From Sediminibacillus massiliensis (GTDB lineage Bacteria > Bacillota > Bacilli > Bacillales > Amphibacillaceae): a stretch of 64,000 nucleotides of DNA. The translations under genes and the position numbers were made by a program. Under the pieces are notes generated by a model. The model did no database searches. It was given only the letters and a program-made list of their open reading frames with translations, and was not told the origin of the DNA. The DNA lies in the NCBI RefSeq assembly GCF_900156915.1, contig NZ_LT732535.1, positions 1,592,135-1,656,134 of the forward strand, given 5' to 3'. Positions 34,188 to 42,662 of this stretch are shown here, piece by piece (position 1 is the stretch's first letter; each line of letters opens with the position of its first letter).

Positions 34188-35555
34188 TCATCCGATAATC
34201 ACTTTTTCATTTGGATAATGATAGAGGTCCTTCGTTGCACTTCCCCTCATTAAGAAGAGGAAAGAAAAAATCCCTATCCTTCCTACAAACATCAGAAAGA
34301 TAATGACGGATTTACCTAATGTACTCAACTCCGGTGTTATCCCCATCGAAAGCCCGGTGGTACCGAATGCGGAACACACCTCAAATGTAATTTCCATTAT
34401 GGGAAATGGCTCTACATAACTTAGAAATATGATAGCCGTCATACAAAGCATGGAAGCAGTAGTGATAACAATAAACGACCGTAAAACGTCCTGTTGATCC
34501 AACTCTCTGTCAAACACTTTTATGCTTGTGTTGCCTTTAGCAAAATTGTAGATGGTCATTAACATGATCGCAAAAGTGGTCGTTCTGATTCCGCCTCCCA
34601 CACTACTTGGTGAGGCACCAATAAACATTAATATACAGATAACGATTAAAGTCGGAGTAGAGAACTCATTTACATCCATCGTAGCAAGGCCTCCGTTCCT
34701 GGTCGTAACAGATTGAAACAGACTGTAAAAAATCTGTTCATGCCATGTTTTATCGGCTAAAAAGCCATTTTGTTCCATAAGCAAAATCAACAGCCACCCC
34801 GCTAGAATTAGTGCAAAGAAAGTGATGGTGGTCAATTTTGTAAACAGCGAAAATGTATATTTGTGATTTAAATTCCGCTTCTTGCCACTCAGTAATTCCT
34901 GTACTTCAATCAAAACAGGAAAGCCGATTGCCCCGAGAGTCAACAGGGTGATATTGACAAACTGGACAAAGTAATCATCAGCAAACGGCACAAGCGATGC
35001 CCCCGTTATATCAAAACCGGCATTGGTCGTCGCACTGACCGCTCCGAAGTACCCCTGTAACAGGGCTTCCTGCCATGTATCGTAATAATTCAAGAAATGG
35101 ACTGTCAGAATCACAGTACCAACTAGCTCTATCAGGAGAATGATTTTCAAAATTTGCAGCATCAACCGGACAAGGCCCGATAAAGTTGATCGGTTCTGAT
35201 CAATTTGAATCAGCTGCCTTCCCCTTATCCCAACTTTTTTGCCAAGGACTATCCAAATAAAAGTACCTAACGTCATAATGCCGATCCCACCGAACTGAAG
35301 TACAAATGTCAATGCGATCTTTCCAAAGAAATTAAATGTATCTGGAGTCGACACGACAGTAAGCCCGGTCACACTGATTGCACTAACGGCTGTGAATAAC
35401 AAATCGATGAAAGACATGTCATGGCCCGGGTTGTGGAAAAAAGGGATGCCAAGCAGGCTCATCGAAAACATCACAGCTATGAAATAAAACAGCACGATTA
35501 AACGAATTGTGGACAAATGGGTAACTTCTTTGATAAGCTTCGAAAAAATATTCAT
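34188..35555 (-). CDS. ktrD: Ktr-type K+ transporter membrane subunit (KtrB/KtrD)
   Basis: A 455-residue protein of the Trk/Ktr/HKT superfamily with four membrane-pore-membrane repeats. Selectivity loops SAISVTGLTVVST, SATTNAGFDITG, VTTRNGGLATMD and SAFGTTGLSMGI supply the filter Gly residues. It takes up K+, with Na+ assistance, in osmotic adaptation. I chose ATG 35555 with AAGGGG, not the M at 35597. No ktrC/ktrA NAD-binding subunit is adjacent, as for the separate ktrD of B. subtilis; choice between B and D is a guess. Confidence 0.88.
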   Translation of the reverse strand: MNIFSKLIKEVTHLSTIRLIVLFYFIAVMFSMSLLGIPFFHNPGHDMSFIDLLFTAVSAISVTGLTVVSTPDTFNFFGKIALTFVLQFGGIGIMTLGTFIWIVLGKKVGIRGRQLIQIDQNRSTLSGLVRLMLQILKIILLIELVGTVILTVHFLNYYDTWQEALLQGYFGAVSATTNAGFDITGASLVPFADDYFVQFVNITLLTLGAIGFPVLIEVQELLSGKKRNLNHKYTFSLFTKLTTITFFALILAGWLLILLMEQNGFLADKTWHEQIFYSLFQSVTTRNGGLATMDVNEFSTPTLIVICILMFIGASPSSVGGGIRTTTFAIMLMTIYNFAKGNTSIKVFDRELDQQDVLRSFIVITTASMLCMTAIIFLSYVEPFPIMEITFEVCSAFGTTGLSMGITPELSTLGKSVIIFLMFVGRIGIFSFLFLMRGSATKDLYHYPNEKVIIG

Positions 35556-35774
35556 ATGTATCCCCTTATCTGTGCATCCAAAATATCGAATCTCCATTAA
35601 TATACTACAAAATCTCGAAAACTAATATGTTGTTTCAACGTCTCTTTCGCAGTTTTTCTATATTAGCATAAGTAGATTCCACTTGTGAAGCATCAATTGT
35701 ATAAAGCTATAGTGACCAAGAATCCTTTCTCGTTTAAGATTTACATAAACCTGTATAGCCACAATATCCATAAA

Positions 35775-35945
35775 CTACGACATAACTTTTTTGTGACTTC
35801 CTTCCATTCTTTTCGGATTGAGTGGTAGTCCAGCGCTGCGGAAAAATACTCGCTTTCCGTAGCGTCGGGTTAGCACTTAACCTGTAAAGGATTACAGAAA
35901 GTTTCTCTAAGGTGAATTTTCACTATGTCGCAGTTTGCCTCTGCT
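35775..35945. repeat. Short MITE-like derivative of the interspersed repeat
   Basis: The left end AAACTACGACATAACTTTT and the right end CACTATGTCGCAGTTTG are inverted copies of the family terminus. The left half (TCCAGCGCTGCGGAAAAATACTCGC, reverse orientation) matches the end of the copy at 63.4 kb, while the right half is in plus orientation. It looks like an inverted pair with its middle deleted, leaving about 170 bp. The rest of 35556-36104 has no gene. Confidence 0.75.
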
Positions 35946-36104
35946 GTGAAGCAAAAATTATTATAAAAAGAAAGGGATAGCAAGGTTTTTCTGGGTGGTT
36001 AATGACTCTTTGCATGATGGATGTGAGAGGAAATGGTATGATGAATCTTATATAAGTAGTTTTGACACCTGCACGATTGGTAAGCAGTCAAGAAAGGTGA
36101 TAGT

Positions 36105-37064
36105 ATGACAAATATAAGGGATTTGGCTAAAATTGCCGGTGTTTCGGTAACGACTGTGTCCCGCGTCCTGAACAATCACCCATACGTGAGCCAGGAGAAA
36201 AAGGATGCCGTATCAAGAGCAATCAAAGAAAGCAATTATCATAAAAATATCAACGCAGTCCATTTAAGCAAAGGGCGGACAAACCTTATCGGAGTAGCGG
36301 TGCCCTTTTCCGACCACCCATATTTTGGTCTATTGTTAAAAGGAATCGCCAACGAATCGCTAAAGAACAATTATAAACTTGTACTGTTTCAAACCAATTA
36401 TGAAGAAACAAGAGAATTGGAAGCATTGGAAATGCTGAAACAGAAACAAATCGATTCACTGATCATCTGTTCTAGAATCTGTGATTGGAAAGTGGTAGAA
36501 GATTATCTTACCTCAGGTCCTATTGTCCTTTGTGAAAAAACAATCGGCGATCAAGTTTCATCGACTTATATAGATCACTATAAGAGTTTTAGTGATGCAC
36601 TCAACTATTTATTCCAAAAAGGCCACAGGAAAATCGGGTACTGTATCGGCCGCCGTTCGGGAACAAACAGTAAAGACCGGCACAAGGCATATCGCCATTT
36701 TTTAAAAGAGCGCCAGCTATGCTACCGCCCTGAATACGTTTTTGACCAATGTTTGCACTTTGAGGATGGTTCGGAAGTCATAAACAAAATGAAACAACTC
36801 CAAGAGCCTCCAACCGCACTTCTGGTGACAAGTGATCAGGTGGCGGCAGGAATAGCGGCTTGCTCCAAAAATGAAGGGATAGCCATTCCGGAGAATCTCG
36901 CTCTAGTCGGTTTCAATAACGAGCCGATTGCCCAAATGATGAATATTACGACGGTTGAAATCCCGCTGGTAGAAATGGGTATAAATTTGCTGCGTCAAGC
37001 GGTTAACAAAGCAATAACCCGCAAAGAAATTGACGTCACACTGATTGAAAGAGAGTCTGTCTGA
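36105..37064 (+). CDS. LacI-family transcriptional regulator
   Basis: A 319-residue LacI/GalR protein. The HTH IRDLAKIAGVSVTTVSRVLN is at residues 4-23 and the hinge helix INAVHLSKGRTNLIGV follows; the rest is a periplasmic-binding-like sugar domain (LLVTSDQVAAGIA, GFNNEPIAQMM). AAAGG precedes ATG 36105. No sugar genes adjoin it, so its targets are elsewhere. Effector unknown. Confidence 0.9.
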   Translation: MTNIRDLAKIAGVSVTTVSRVLNNHPYVSQEKKDAVSRAIKESNYHKNINAVHLSKGRTNLIGVAVPFSDHPYFGLLLKGIANESLKNNYKLVLFQTNYEETRELEALEMLKQKQIDSLIICSRICDWKVVEDYLTSGPIVLCEKTIGDQVSSTYIDHYKSFSDALNYLFQKGHRKIGYCIGRRSGTNSKDRHKAYRHFLKERQLCYRPEYVFDQCLHFEDGSEVINKMKQLQEPPTALLVTSDQVAAGIAACSKNEGIAIPENLALVGFNNEPIAQMMNITTVEIPLVEMGINLLRQAVNKAITRKEIDVTLIERESV

Positions 37065-37082
37065 ACCTTAGGCAGACTCTCT
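37051..37082. terminator. Terminator between lacI-type gene and Nudix gene
   Basis: AGAGAGTCTGTC and GGCAGACTCTCT form a stem of about 11 bp across the LacI-type stop codon; shared by convergent genes. Confidence 0.8.
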
Positions 37083-37704
37083 ATTTCTGTTTAAGCTCCT
37101 TTTCGATCAACAGAGCAACTCGATTGAAATAGGAACTCTGATGCGGCACGATGTCCTTTATGCTAATTTCCTTTGCAAAAAAATTCTGTTCGCCAAGTTC
37201 GGTGATGTCAAATCCCTCCAAAGTTATCTTCTCTTTTTTCTTAAAACAAAGATGAAAGAAATCGATAAATGGAGTCTGGGAAATTCCCGCCACTTCTTCT
37301 TTTTGCAGAAGAAAGCTATCCATTTTACCTTCCATCCAGTACAAAAACACATGTGCTCGTTCTTTGTCTATAAACCCATTGCTGCTAATAATGTCTTCCA
37401 CGACTCCCAGATCAGTCAGATGCTCTATTGGAACATCTATTCCCAGTTCTTCCTTTATTTCTCTAACGCCGTCTTGAATAGTTTCTTCAGCAAGGATATG
37501 CCCTGCAGCAGTGATATCAAATAAATCCGGAAAGTCTTTTTTAAGATGGCTTCTCTTTTGTAAGTATATGTAATCAATCCCATTTTCCCTGCTGACAAAC
37601 CAGCAATGAAATGTTTCATGCCAATAGCCTTCCCTGTGTACTGTATCTCGATCGGCAGTTCCTATTTTTTTGCCTGACTGATCCAAAATTTCAAGGTATT
37701 CCAT
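37081..37704 (-). CDS. Nudix hydrolase, Idi/YfcD-like
   Basis: A 207-residue protein with a Nudix box at GHILAEETIQDGVREIKEEL, one residue shorter before RE than the textbook pattern, as in the isopentenyl-diphosphate-isomerase-like/YfcD subgroup. The N-terminal HREGYWHETFHCWFV and QKRSHLKKDFPDLFDITAAG sections are also of that subgroup. It hydrolyses a nucleoside diphosphate-linked compound of unknown identity. GAGGGGTGG precedes ATG 37704. Confidence 0.88.
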   Translation of the reverse strand: MEYLEILDQSGKKIGTADRDTVHREGYWHETFHCWFVSRENGIDYIYLQKRSHLKKDFPDLFDITAAGHILAEETIQDGVREIKEELGIDVPIEHLTDLGVVEDIISSNGFIDKERAHVFLYWMEGKMDSFLLQKEEVAGISQTPFIDFFHLCFKKKEKITLEGFDITELGEQNFFAKEISIKDIVPHQSSYFNRVALLIEKELKQK

Positions 37705-37733
37705 TGTTGTTCCACCCCTCTATTAATGAAGAA

Positions 37734-37768
37734 GAAACCAATCCTCTTATTAGAAGATCGGTTTCTCA
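37734..37768 (-). terminator. Terminator of the FusB-like gene
   Basis: GAAACC-ATC and GAT-GGTTTC flank a loop; on the minus strand it runs into TTCTTCTTC. Moderate quality. Confidence 0.55.
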
Positions 37769-37774
37769 TCCTCC

Positions 37775-38410
37775 CTATTTTATACGATTGAGAAATTCGT
37801 CCATCTTTTTCAAATTGGTGATATTTTGATTGCACGTTTCGCTGTTTCTGCATATATGGCTTCCTCTTTTTACATAGGTTCCATTACCTGTCCCTTTTTC
37901 TTCTGAAACAAACAACCCTACCTCTTCATTTCCGTTACATAGTGTACAAATGCCTTTTTGATTCGAATTTGTGAAAGAACCTTTCACACCAATCAAGGTT
38001 CCAAAATGAGGGGCTACGATGAATTTCTTGCTTGATCCTTTATCAATCCAGCTTAGATAGGTTGTCTCTTTAAAATCTATGTTTTCCAAACGTGGGGTTT
38101 TCAATTTTTTTGTCTTAGGAAACAACTTATGAATAGTGTTTTCTGAGATGTCTGGAAATGGAATGACATGGGACTTGATCCGCGCCAAGAACAAGACAGC
38201 ATCTTCTTTATCCTGTATGTTTGTAATTCCGTTCAAAACTTCTTTTTGCTCTTCTTGCAATCCATCGAACTGGCTGGTCACTTTTTCTATCGCCAAGGAC
38301 TCGAGGGTCTTCAATACATCAAAGTCATTTACAGAAGCATGTCCGTTCACTAGGTACTGCACCTGTTCTTTTATGAAATTATATTGATGAGTCTGTATAA
38401 ACGGCTCCAT
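37775..38410 (-). CDS. FusB/FusC-type elongation factor G-binding protein
   Basis: A 211-residue protein with an N-terminal helical bundle (MEPFIQTHQYNFIKEQVQYL...) and a C-terminal zinc-binding treble clef: CTLCNGNEEVGLF, then HICRNSETCNQN supplies the other ligands. The layout is that of FusB, which binds EF-G, releases it from fusidic acid-stalled ribosomes and gives fusidic acid resistance. ATG 38410 with AGGAG is preferred over the longer 38473 frame. In environmental Bacillaceae such genes are probably intrinsic. Confidence 0.85.
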   Translation of the reverse strand: MEPFIQTHQYNFIKEQVQYLVNGHASVNDFDVLKTLESLAIEKVTSQFDGLQEEQKEVLNGITNIQDKEDAVLFLARIKSHVIPFPDISENTIHKLFPKTKKLKTPRLENIDFKETTYLSWIDKGSSKKFIVAPHFGTLIGVKGSFTNSNQKGICTLCNGNEEVGLFVSEEKGTGNGTYVKRGSHICRNSETCNQNITNLKKMDEFLNRIK

Positions 38411-38578
38411 TCTTTCACTCCTAACTGTATGTATGCTTCGCCAATCTGTTGGCCAGGCAAATAATATTCCCATTCTATTATATATGAAGTAACCAAACTA
38501 ACACCACACCCATTAGGCCAGGTGGCCGTTTTACCAATCAAGCATATATTAATGGATAGAGAGTTTGGGGGTGGAATA

Positions 38579-39007
38579 ATGGCAGTTGTTAAGGCAACCG
38601 ATGCAGATATTAGTTTATTGGCAAGGTTGATGCGTGCAGAAGCAGAGAGTGAAGGCAAACAAGGGATGTTGATGGTCGGCAATGTAGGCATTAATCGAAT
38701 TAGGGCAAACTGCTCTGACTTCGTGGGACTGAGAACGATTCGGGACATGATTTATCAAGAACATGCCTTCGAAGCTGTTCAAAAAGGATATTTTTATCAA
38801 AGGGCAAGAGAAAGTGAAAAAAGACTGGCGCGCCGCGCGGTTCAAGGAGAAAGACTGTGGCCGGCAAAGTTTTCTCTCTGGTATTTCCGTCCAGAGGGGG
38901 AATGCCCGCCAACATGGTATGACCAGCCATTGGTTGGTCGGTATAAACAGCACTGCTTCTATGAACCTACTGCGGAAGAATGCGAGAACGTCTACAATAT
39001 ATTCTAA
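38579..39007 (+). CDS. cwlJ: Cell wall hydrolase CwlJ (spore cortex lysis)
   Basis: A 142-residue SleB/CwlJ-family hydrolase. MAVVKATDADISLLARLMRA, GMLMVGNVGINRIRANCSDF, HAFEAVQKGYFYQRA and WPAKFSLWYFRPEGECPPTW match B. subtilis CwlJ almost residue by residue as I recall it. CwlJ sits in the spore coat and degrades cortex during Ca-DPA-triggered germination. ATG 38579 follows GGGGGTGG. The usual partner gerQ is not adjacent here. Confidence 0.95.
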   Translation: MAVVKATDADISLLARLMRAEAESEGKQGMLMVGNVGINRIRANCSDFVGLRTIRDMIYQEHAFEAVQKGYFYQRARESEKRLARRAVQGERLWPAKFSLWYFRPEGECPPTWYDQPLVGRYKQHCFYEPTAEECENVYNIF

Positions 39008-39064
39008 CAAATATGCTGTGAATGCTACGCTATACGCAGCATTTCTTCCACATGGCCCAGGAAT

Positions 39065-39097
39065 GAAAAATCCCTCCATACCATGGCATGGAGGGAT
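39065..39097. terminator. Terminator between cwlJ and the Mn catalase gene
   Basis: TCCCTCCAT and ATGGAGGGA form a 9-bp stem; the plus-strand GAAAAA before it gives TTTTTC on the minus strand. Confidence 0.75.
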
Positions 39098-39100
39098 GGG

Positions 39101-39973
39101 TTACATGTTATTTTGTGGAGGTGTCCCGTGTATATAGGATGGTGCTGGCATAAGTTTTGGTTTTTGCCCCATTGGTTCCGGTTTTTCCTGATATTCAAAC
39201 TGACCTTGACCATCAATACTTTTTCCGCTGGCCCACCGACCGCCATGGCTTTCTGTTCCTTCTGAAAAATTCATGAACGTATAGGAGACTTCCTGTTTTT
39301 CTAAATCTTGCGGGAAAGTACTTGGAACAACCGGCTTTTGAGTCTGTTCGATATCTTCAATGGCAGCCATCCATTGATTTTGATGCATCGTATCTCGCGC
39401 AATCAAGAAGGACAACATGTCGCGTACACCATTATCAGTTGTCATTTCATATAAGCGGGCAACTTGCAGTCTTCCCTGTGATTCAGCATTAAGGTTGGCC
39501 CTGAAATCAGCAAGAAGGTTTCCACTGGCAATCGTGTATCGGGAATTCCATGGGTAGCCGACGCTGTCAACTGCTTGTGCACCAAGTCCTGATACAATCC
39601 CATGCTGGGGGTTCATCCCACTCAAAACGGTCTGGATAATTTGATCCTGGAGATCCGCATTCCCGCCCATCGCTGAATTCAAGACTGGATTTTCTGCTGC
39701 ATTCATTTGATCTCTTACCGGAGCATTATCCAACAGCTGAGCGATCATAGTGGAAATCATTTCGACATGAGCAATTTCCTCCGTTCCAATATCAAGCAGC
39801 ATATCACGGTATTTCATATCAGCTCTGCAGTTCCATCCCTGAAATAGATATTGCATCATAACAGTGATTTCGCCGAACTGTCCCCCCAAGATTTCCTGCA
39901 GCTTTTTGGCGTAGACTGGGTCCGGACGATCCGGCTTGGCATTGTATTGCAATTCCTTCACATGGTAAAACAT
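39101..39973 (-). CDS. Manganese catalase family protein (YdbD/KatN-like)
   Basis: A 290-residue ferritin-like di-manganese protein. The metal ligands are recognised in LGGQFGEITVMMQYLFQ (Glu), IGTEEIAHVEMISTMI (Glu, His) and the second-half NLNAESQGRLQVARLYE plus FLIARDTMHQNQWMAAIE (Glu, His). It disproportionates H2O2 and in bacilli is often spore-associated. The C-terminal 60 residues are Gly/Pro/Gln-rich and disordered. AAGGAGG precedes ATG 39973. It converges on cwlJ. Confidence 0.92.
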   Translation of the reverse strand: MFYHVKELQYNAKPDRPDPVYAKKLQEILGGQFGEITVMMQYLFQGWNCRADMKYRDMLLDIGTEEIAHVEMISTMIAQLLDNAPVRDQMNAAENPVLNSAMGGNADLQDQIIQTVLSGMNPQHGIVSGLGAQAVDSVGYPWNSRYTIASGNLLADFRANLNAESQGRLQVARLYEMTTDNGVRDMLSFLIARDTMHQNQWMAAIEDIEQTQKPVVPSTFPQDLEKQEVSYTFMNFSEGTESHGGRWASGKSIDGQGQFEYQEKPEPMGQKPKLMPAPSYIHGTPPQNNM

Positions 39974-40258
39974 GCTATTCCTCCTTTTAAGTTAAAGCTG
40001 ACGGTAGTTTGCCCTAATGAAGGAAGAATATTTAATCTCCAAATAACAATGACCACGGAAGTGAACCGTCGATTACTGTTGAAGGAAAGGAGGATAATGC
40101 CTGATTTGTGAGCTCGCCCCAGCTCCATATTTAACTCTTCACGTTCAATGTTTAAGCTTCCGCTCACCGTTTTATGGGGAAAACTTCTGATTTCACCCAT
40201 ACGAAAACTTTATACAGCTGGAAGAACTGCTTTTCACCAAGGTTTTGCTTAGATTCTC
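39974..40258. other. Intergenic stretch upstream of the Mn catalase
   Basis: An 80-codon frame on the minus strand (40200-39958) crosses this stretch, but it has no RBS and overlaps the catalase start, so I do not call it. No other structure is evident. Confidence 0.4.
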
Positions 40259-40666
40259 TTAAGTCAGTTCAACTAGATTAAGCTGCCAAGTCACCCCGAA
40301 CTTATCCTGGACCCAGCCAAATTTTCTACTGAAAGGATATTCAGCCAAAGGCATTAAGACGATGCCATCCACTGAGAGTTTTTCAAATGCCCAGTCGATC
40401 TCATCTTCTGTGTCGCAAGTGACAAATAAAGAAATCCCGGGAGTAAAACCGAATTCATGTCCGACGCTGCTGTCTATGCACATTATTTCCTGCCCTTTAA
40501 CCGTAAAGGCAGCCTGCATCACGGATCCCTCAACCCCTGCTTCATCTGGTCCATACTTTGATATATAGATGACTTCCGCATCATTAAAAGCCTCTACATA
40601 ATGCTCCATTGCTTCCTCTGCCGTGCCTGAGAACATAAGAAACGGATGTACTTTTTGTTTATCCAT
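40259..40666 (-). CDS. VOC superfamily protein, PhnB-like
   Basis: A 135-residue protein: VHPFLMFSGTAEEAMEHYVEAF at the start and DKFGVTWQLN at the end are typical of the PhnB/3-demethylubiquinone methyltransferase-like VOC group. These are homologous to glyoxalase-fold enzymes, but their reactions are mostly unknown. AAGGAG precedes ATG 40666. Single gene. Confidence 0.88.
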   Translation of the reverse strand: MDKQKVHPFLMFSGTAEEAMEHYVEAFNDAEVIYISKYGPDEAGVEGSVMQAAFTVKGQEIMCIDSSVGHEFGFTPGISLFVTCDTEDEIDWAFEKLSVDGIVLMPLAEYPFSRKFGWVQDKFGVTWQLNLVELT

Positions 40667-40796
40667 AAAACATAACTCCTTCTCTTATTTCCTGTTTGTT
40701 CCATCATATCATACTCCAAAAAGGCAATGGTTGGATGTTTCAGTTTTCATGAGAAAGGCAAAAGCACTAATATCAGATTAAAAGGAGTGTAACAAG

Positions 40797-41192
40797 ATGA
40801 GCACTAATATCAATGAATTGGCAAAAAATTTTGGGGACATTCTAAATGCCGAGCCGGAAGTCGAAAACGGAATGTGCGAAGTTGAAATTGAGAGAGATTT
40901 GGATGTAACTGTTCAAGGAAGGCCATTTAAAAGTGAATTAAGTATGGAAATTCACTTTGAGTCTCTTGAAGATGACGGCACCGCTTTAAATCATGCTGAA
41001 ATTGTCGTTCTTCCAGAAGAAATACCCGAATTCACGCGGACCCTCGGCAAAAATGATCTGACGGTGACAGCCCTTCACAATCACTGGTTATTCGCGGAAC
41101 CGAGCATAAAGTATTTACATGTACAATCCGTGGAAAAGCCGGAAGAGTTTGCGCAGAAACTTGCTGAATCCATTAAAGTTCTAAAAAAGTAA
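40797..41192 (+). CDS. DUF1259 family protein
   Basis: A 131-residue acidic protein. LTALHNHWLFAEPSIKYLHVQ-like text (VTALHNHWLFAEPSIKYLHVQ) is the recognised DUF1259/LpqO-LppY signature, with paired His residues that could bind metal. No signal peptide, so cytoplasmic. AAAGGAG precedes ATG 40797. Function not established. Confidence 0.82.
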   Translation: MSTNINELAKNFGDILNAEPEVENGMCEVEIERDLDVTVQGRPFKSELSMEIHFESLEDDGTALNHAEIVVLPEEIPEFTRTLGKNDLTVTALHNHWLFAEPSIKYLHVQSVEKPEEFAQKLAESIKVLKK

Positions 41193-41203
41193 ATTTTTTT
41201 ATA

Positions 41204-41237
41204 AAAGCGGGAACGCTAAACTAGCTGTCCCCGCTTT
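41204..41237. terminator. Terminator between DUF1259 gene and the XRE operon
   Basis: AAAGCGGG and CCCGCTTT with a partly paired interior; A- and T-rich flanks on both sides allow bidirectional use. Confidence 0.75.
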
Positions 41238-41240
41238 ATA

Positions 41241-41729
41241 TTACTTTTCGAGAAGGTCTGTCAAAAACCCACTATCTTCTAAGTCACCTATGAAAAAGTC
41301 TACTCCATATACAGAAGCAATCCCTAAGACAAGTGTCCAAAATACCAAGCTCACCGAAATCCAAACAAAGGTCCTTCTTTTCGAACCACCGAAAGTGAGT
41401 GCCAGCAATACAGATAAATGACTCCCGACAAAGAATGGACCAATCAATGTCAAACCTGGCAATCCGTATTTGTTCCATATCGTTTTTGCCCTTTTGCTTC
41501 TTTTCGATTCACGGTTACCGCCATCCTTTTTCCCAGTTCTCCATTTTCTGATCTTATCTACAAACAGAATCAGCAGGCTGATAGTTAAATAGTTTCCAAG
41601 AAAAGCAAATACCATCACCGGAACAGCCGGTAATCCTCCCACAATAGCGATTGGAATGATTGCCATTATCTCAAAAAAAGGAGTTGCTGCCAGTAAAAAA
41701 ATGATCAGATATGTCAAAAACATGCTCAT
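41241..41729 (-). CDS. Small multidrug export family membrane protein (COG2426)
   Basis: A 162-residue protein with four hydrophobic segments. TPFFEIMAIIPIAIVGG near the N-terminus and KYGLPGLTLIGPFFVGSHLSVLLAL match the Sm_multidrug_ex family; a very basic loop lies between them. The name is historical and transport has little support. The start ATG overlaps the stop of the preceding gene by ATGA, and it is the last gene of the XRE operon. Confidence 0.82.
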   Translation of the reverse strand: MSMFLTYLIIFLLAATPFFEIMAIIPIAIVGGLPAVPVMVFAFLGNYLTISLLILFVDKIRKWRTGKKDGGNRESKRSKRAKTIWNKYGLPGLTLIGPFFVGSHLSVLLALTFGGSKRRTFVWISVSLVFWTLVLGIASVYGVDFFIGDLEDSGFLTDLLEK

Positions 41730-42169
41730 CCGTCCCCCTCAAGCTCCAGCTTACGAATTTCAGACCAGTAGATGAAATATTGCAAAGCTCCAATCGATAA
41801 AAGCAGCCAGATCGGGAAGTATGGAATGATGTCCTGAAGGCTTATTGCCAGAACCATCCCGACAGGAATAGCAAAACAATAAAAAATGTAAACCTTTCTG
41901 CAAGCCTTGAAAGTCACCCACTGCATTCCTTCATCTTCTTCTCTCAATTCATATGGAATATAAGTGTGTAATTTTATTCTCTTCTCGGGATTCCTCTTGT
42001 TGTGATGCTTCATCAACGCATAGTAACCAGCTATAAACAAAAGCAGGGGAAACAACACCCAGTTGCCGTTATCGAGCCACCCTTCATGAAAACTAACCAG
42101 CAATACCCCAAGCAAAGCCAATATAATCACTGAAATAAATGGTGACTTCAAAAATCTTTCCAATCTCAT
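41726..42169 (-). CDS. Membrane protein encoded with an XRE regulator
   Basis: A 147-residue protein with four membrane segments in two hairpins (ISVIILALLGVLLVSF, WVLFPLLLFIAGYYAL, VYIFYCFAIPVGMVLAI, FPIWLLLSIGALQYFIYW) and a charged central loop. I chose ATG 42169 with AAAGG upstream; the ATG at 42190, overlapping the XRE stop, is also possible. Such membrane proteins often accompany YozG-like XRE repressors; function unknown. Confidence 0.72.
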   Translation of the reverse strand: MRLERFLKSPFISVIILALLGVLLVSFHEGWLDNGNWVLFPLLLFIAGYYALMKHHNKRNPEKRIKLHTYIPYELREEDEGMQWVTFKACRKVYIFYCFAIPVGMVLAISLQDIIPYFPIWLLLSIGALQYFIYWSEIRKLELEGDG

Positions 42170-42182
42170 CTCCTCATCCTTT

Positions 42183-42383
42183 CTATTCATCCTCGAGCCA
42201 GAAGACCTCTTCCAATGGCAGTCCAAAAGTTTGGGAGATTTTCAATCCTAGTGTGATCGATGGTTGATAATCCCCTTTTTCTATGAGTCCGATTGTCTGC
42301 CTGGTCACTCCAATACGCTTTCCAAGGTCTGTTTGTGATAATTGGTCGCGTGCCCTCAACTCTCTCACACGATTATGTAACAT
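42183..42383 (-). CDS. XRE-family transcriptional regulator (YozG-like)
   Basis: A 66-residue protein that is nearly all HTH: RVRELRARDQLSQTDLGKRI, GVTRQTIGLIEKGDYQPS. Family members usually repress their own operon with the downstream membrane protein. A TTACAT/ATGTAA dyad lies in the promoter region. Its stop is shared with the beginning of the next frame, indicating a tight operon of three genes. Confidence 0.88.
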   Translation of the reverse strand: MLHNRVRELRARDQLSQTDLGKRIGVTRQTIGLIEKGDYQPSITLGLKISQTFGLPLEEVFWLEDE

Positions 42384-42416
42384 AAAAACAGTCCCTTCGT
42401 ATTAAATACAAGTATA

Positions 42417-42436
42417 ATGTAAAACAAACCTTACAT
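42417..42436. promoter_or_regulatory. Candidate XRE operator
   Basis: ATGTAA (42417-42422) and TTACAT (42431-42436) form a 6-bp dyad with an 8-nt centre, about 35 bp before the regulator start. Short, so only suggestive. Confidence 0.45.
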
Positions 42437-42662
42437 AATGTCAACCTTATTTAACATATTGTTATAAATGGTTTACATTGTATCAAATCGCAATTAGTAT
42501 AAATCTTGGAATCAAACATAGGAATAAAGACACCATACTAAAGGAAAAGATTCATTTTCCTTTAGGTACGTGGCATTAATTTCCATAATAAACACCCATC
42601 AGCGCAAAGTTTCATGTATTATTTAAATATTCAAATAATTTATGGATGGAGGATGTGAAACT

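Noticed and set aside
39958..40200. 80-codon minus-strand frame over the catalase start
   Set aside because: No RBS, overlaps the Mn catalase start and promoter; composition not protein-like enough to call.
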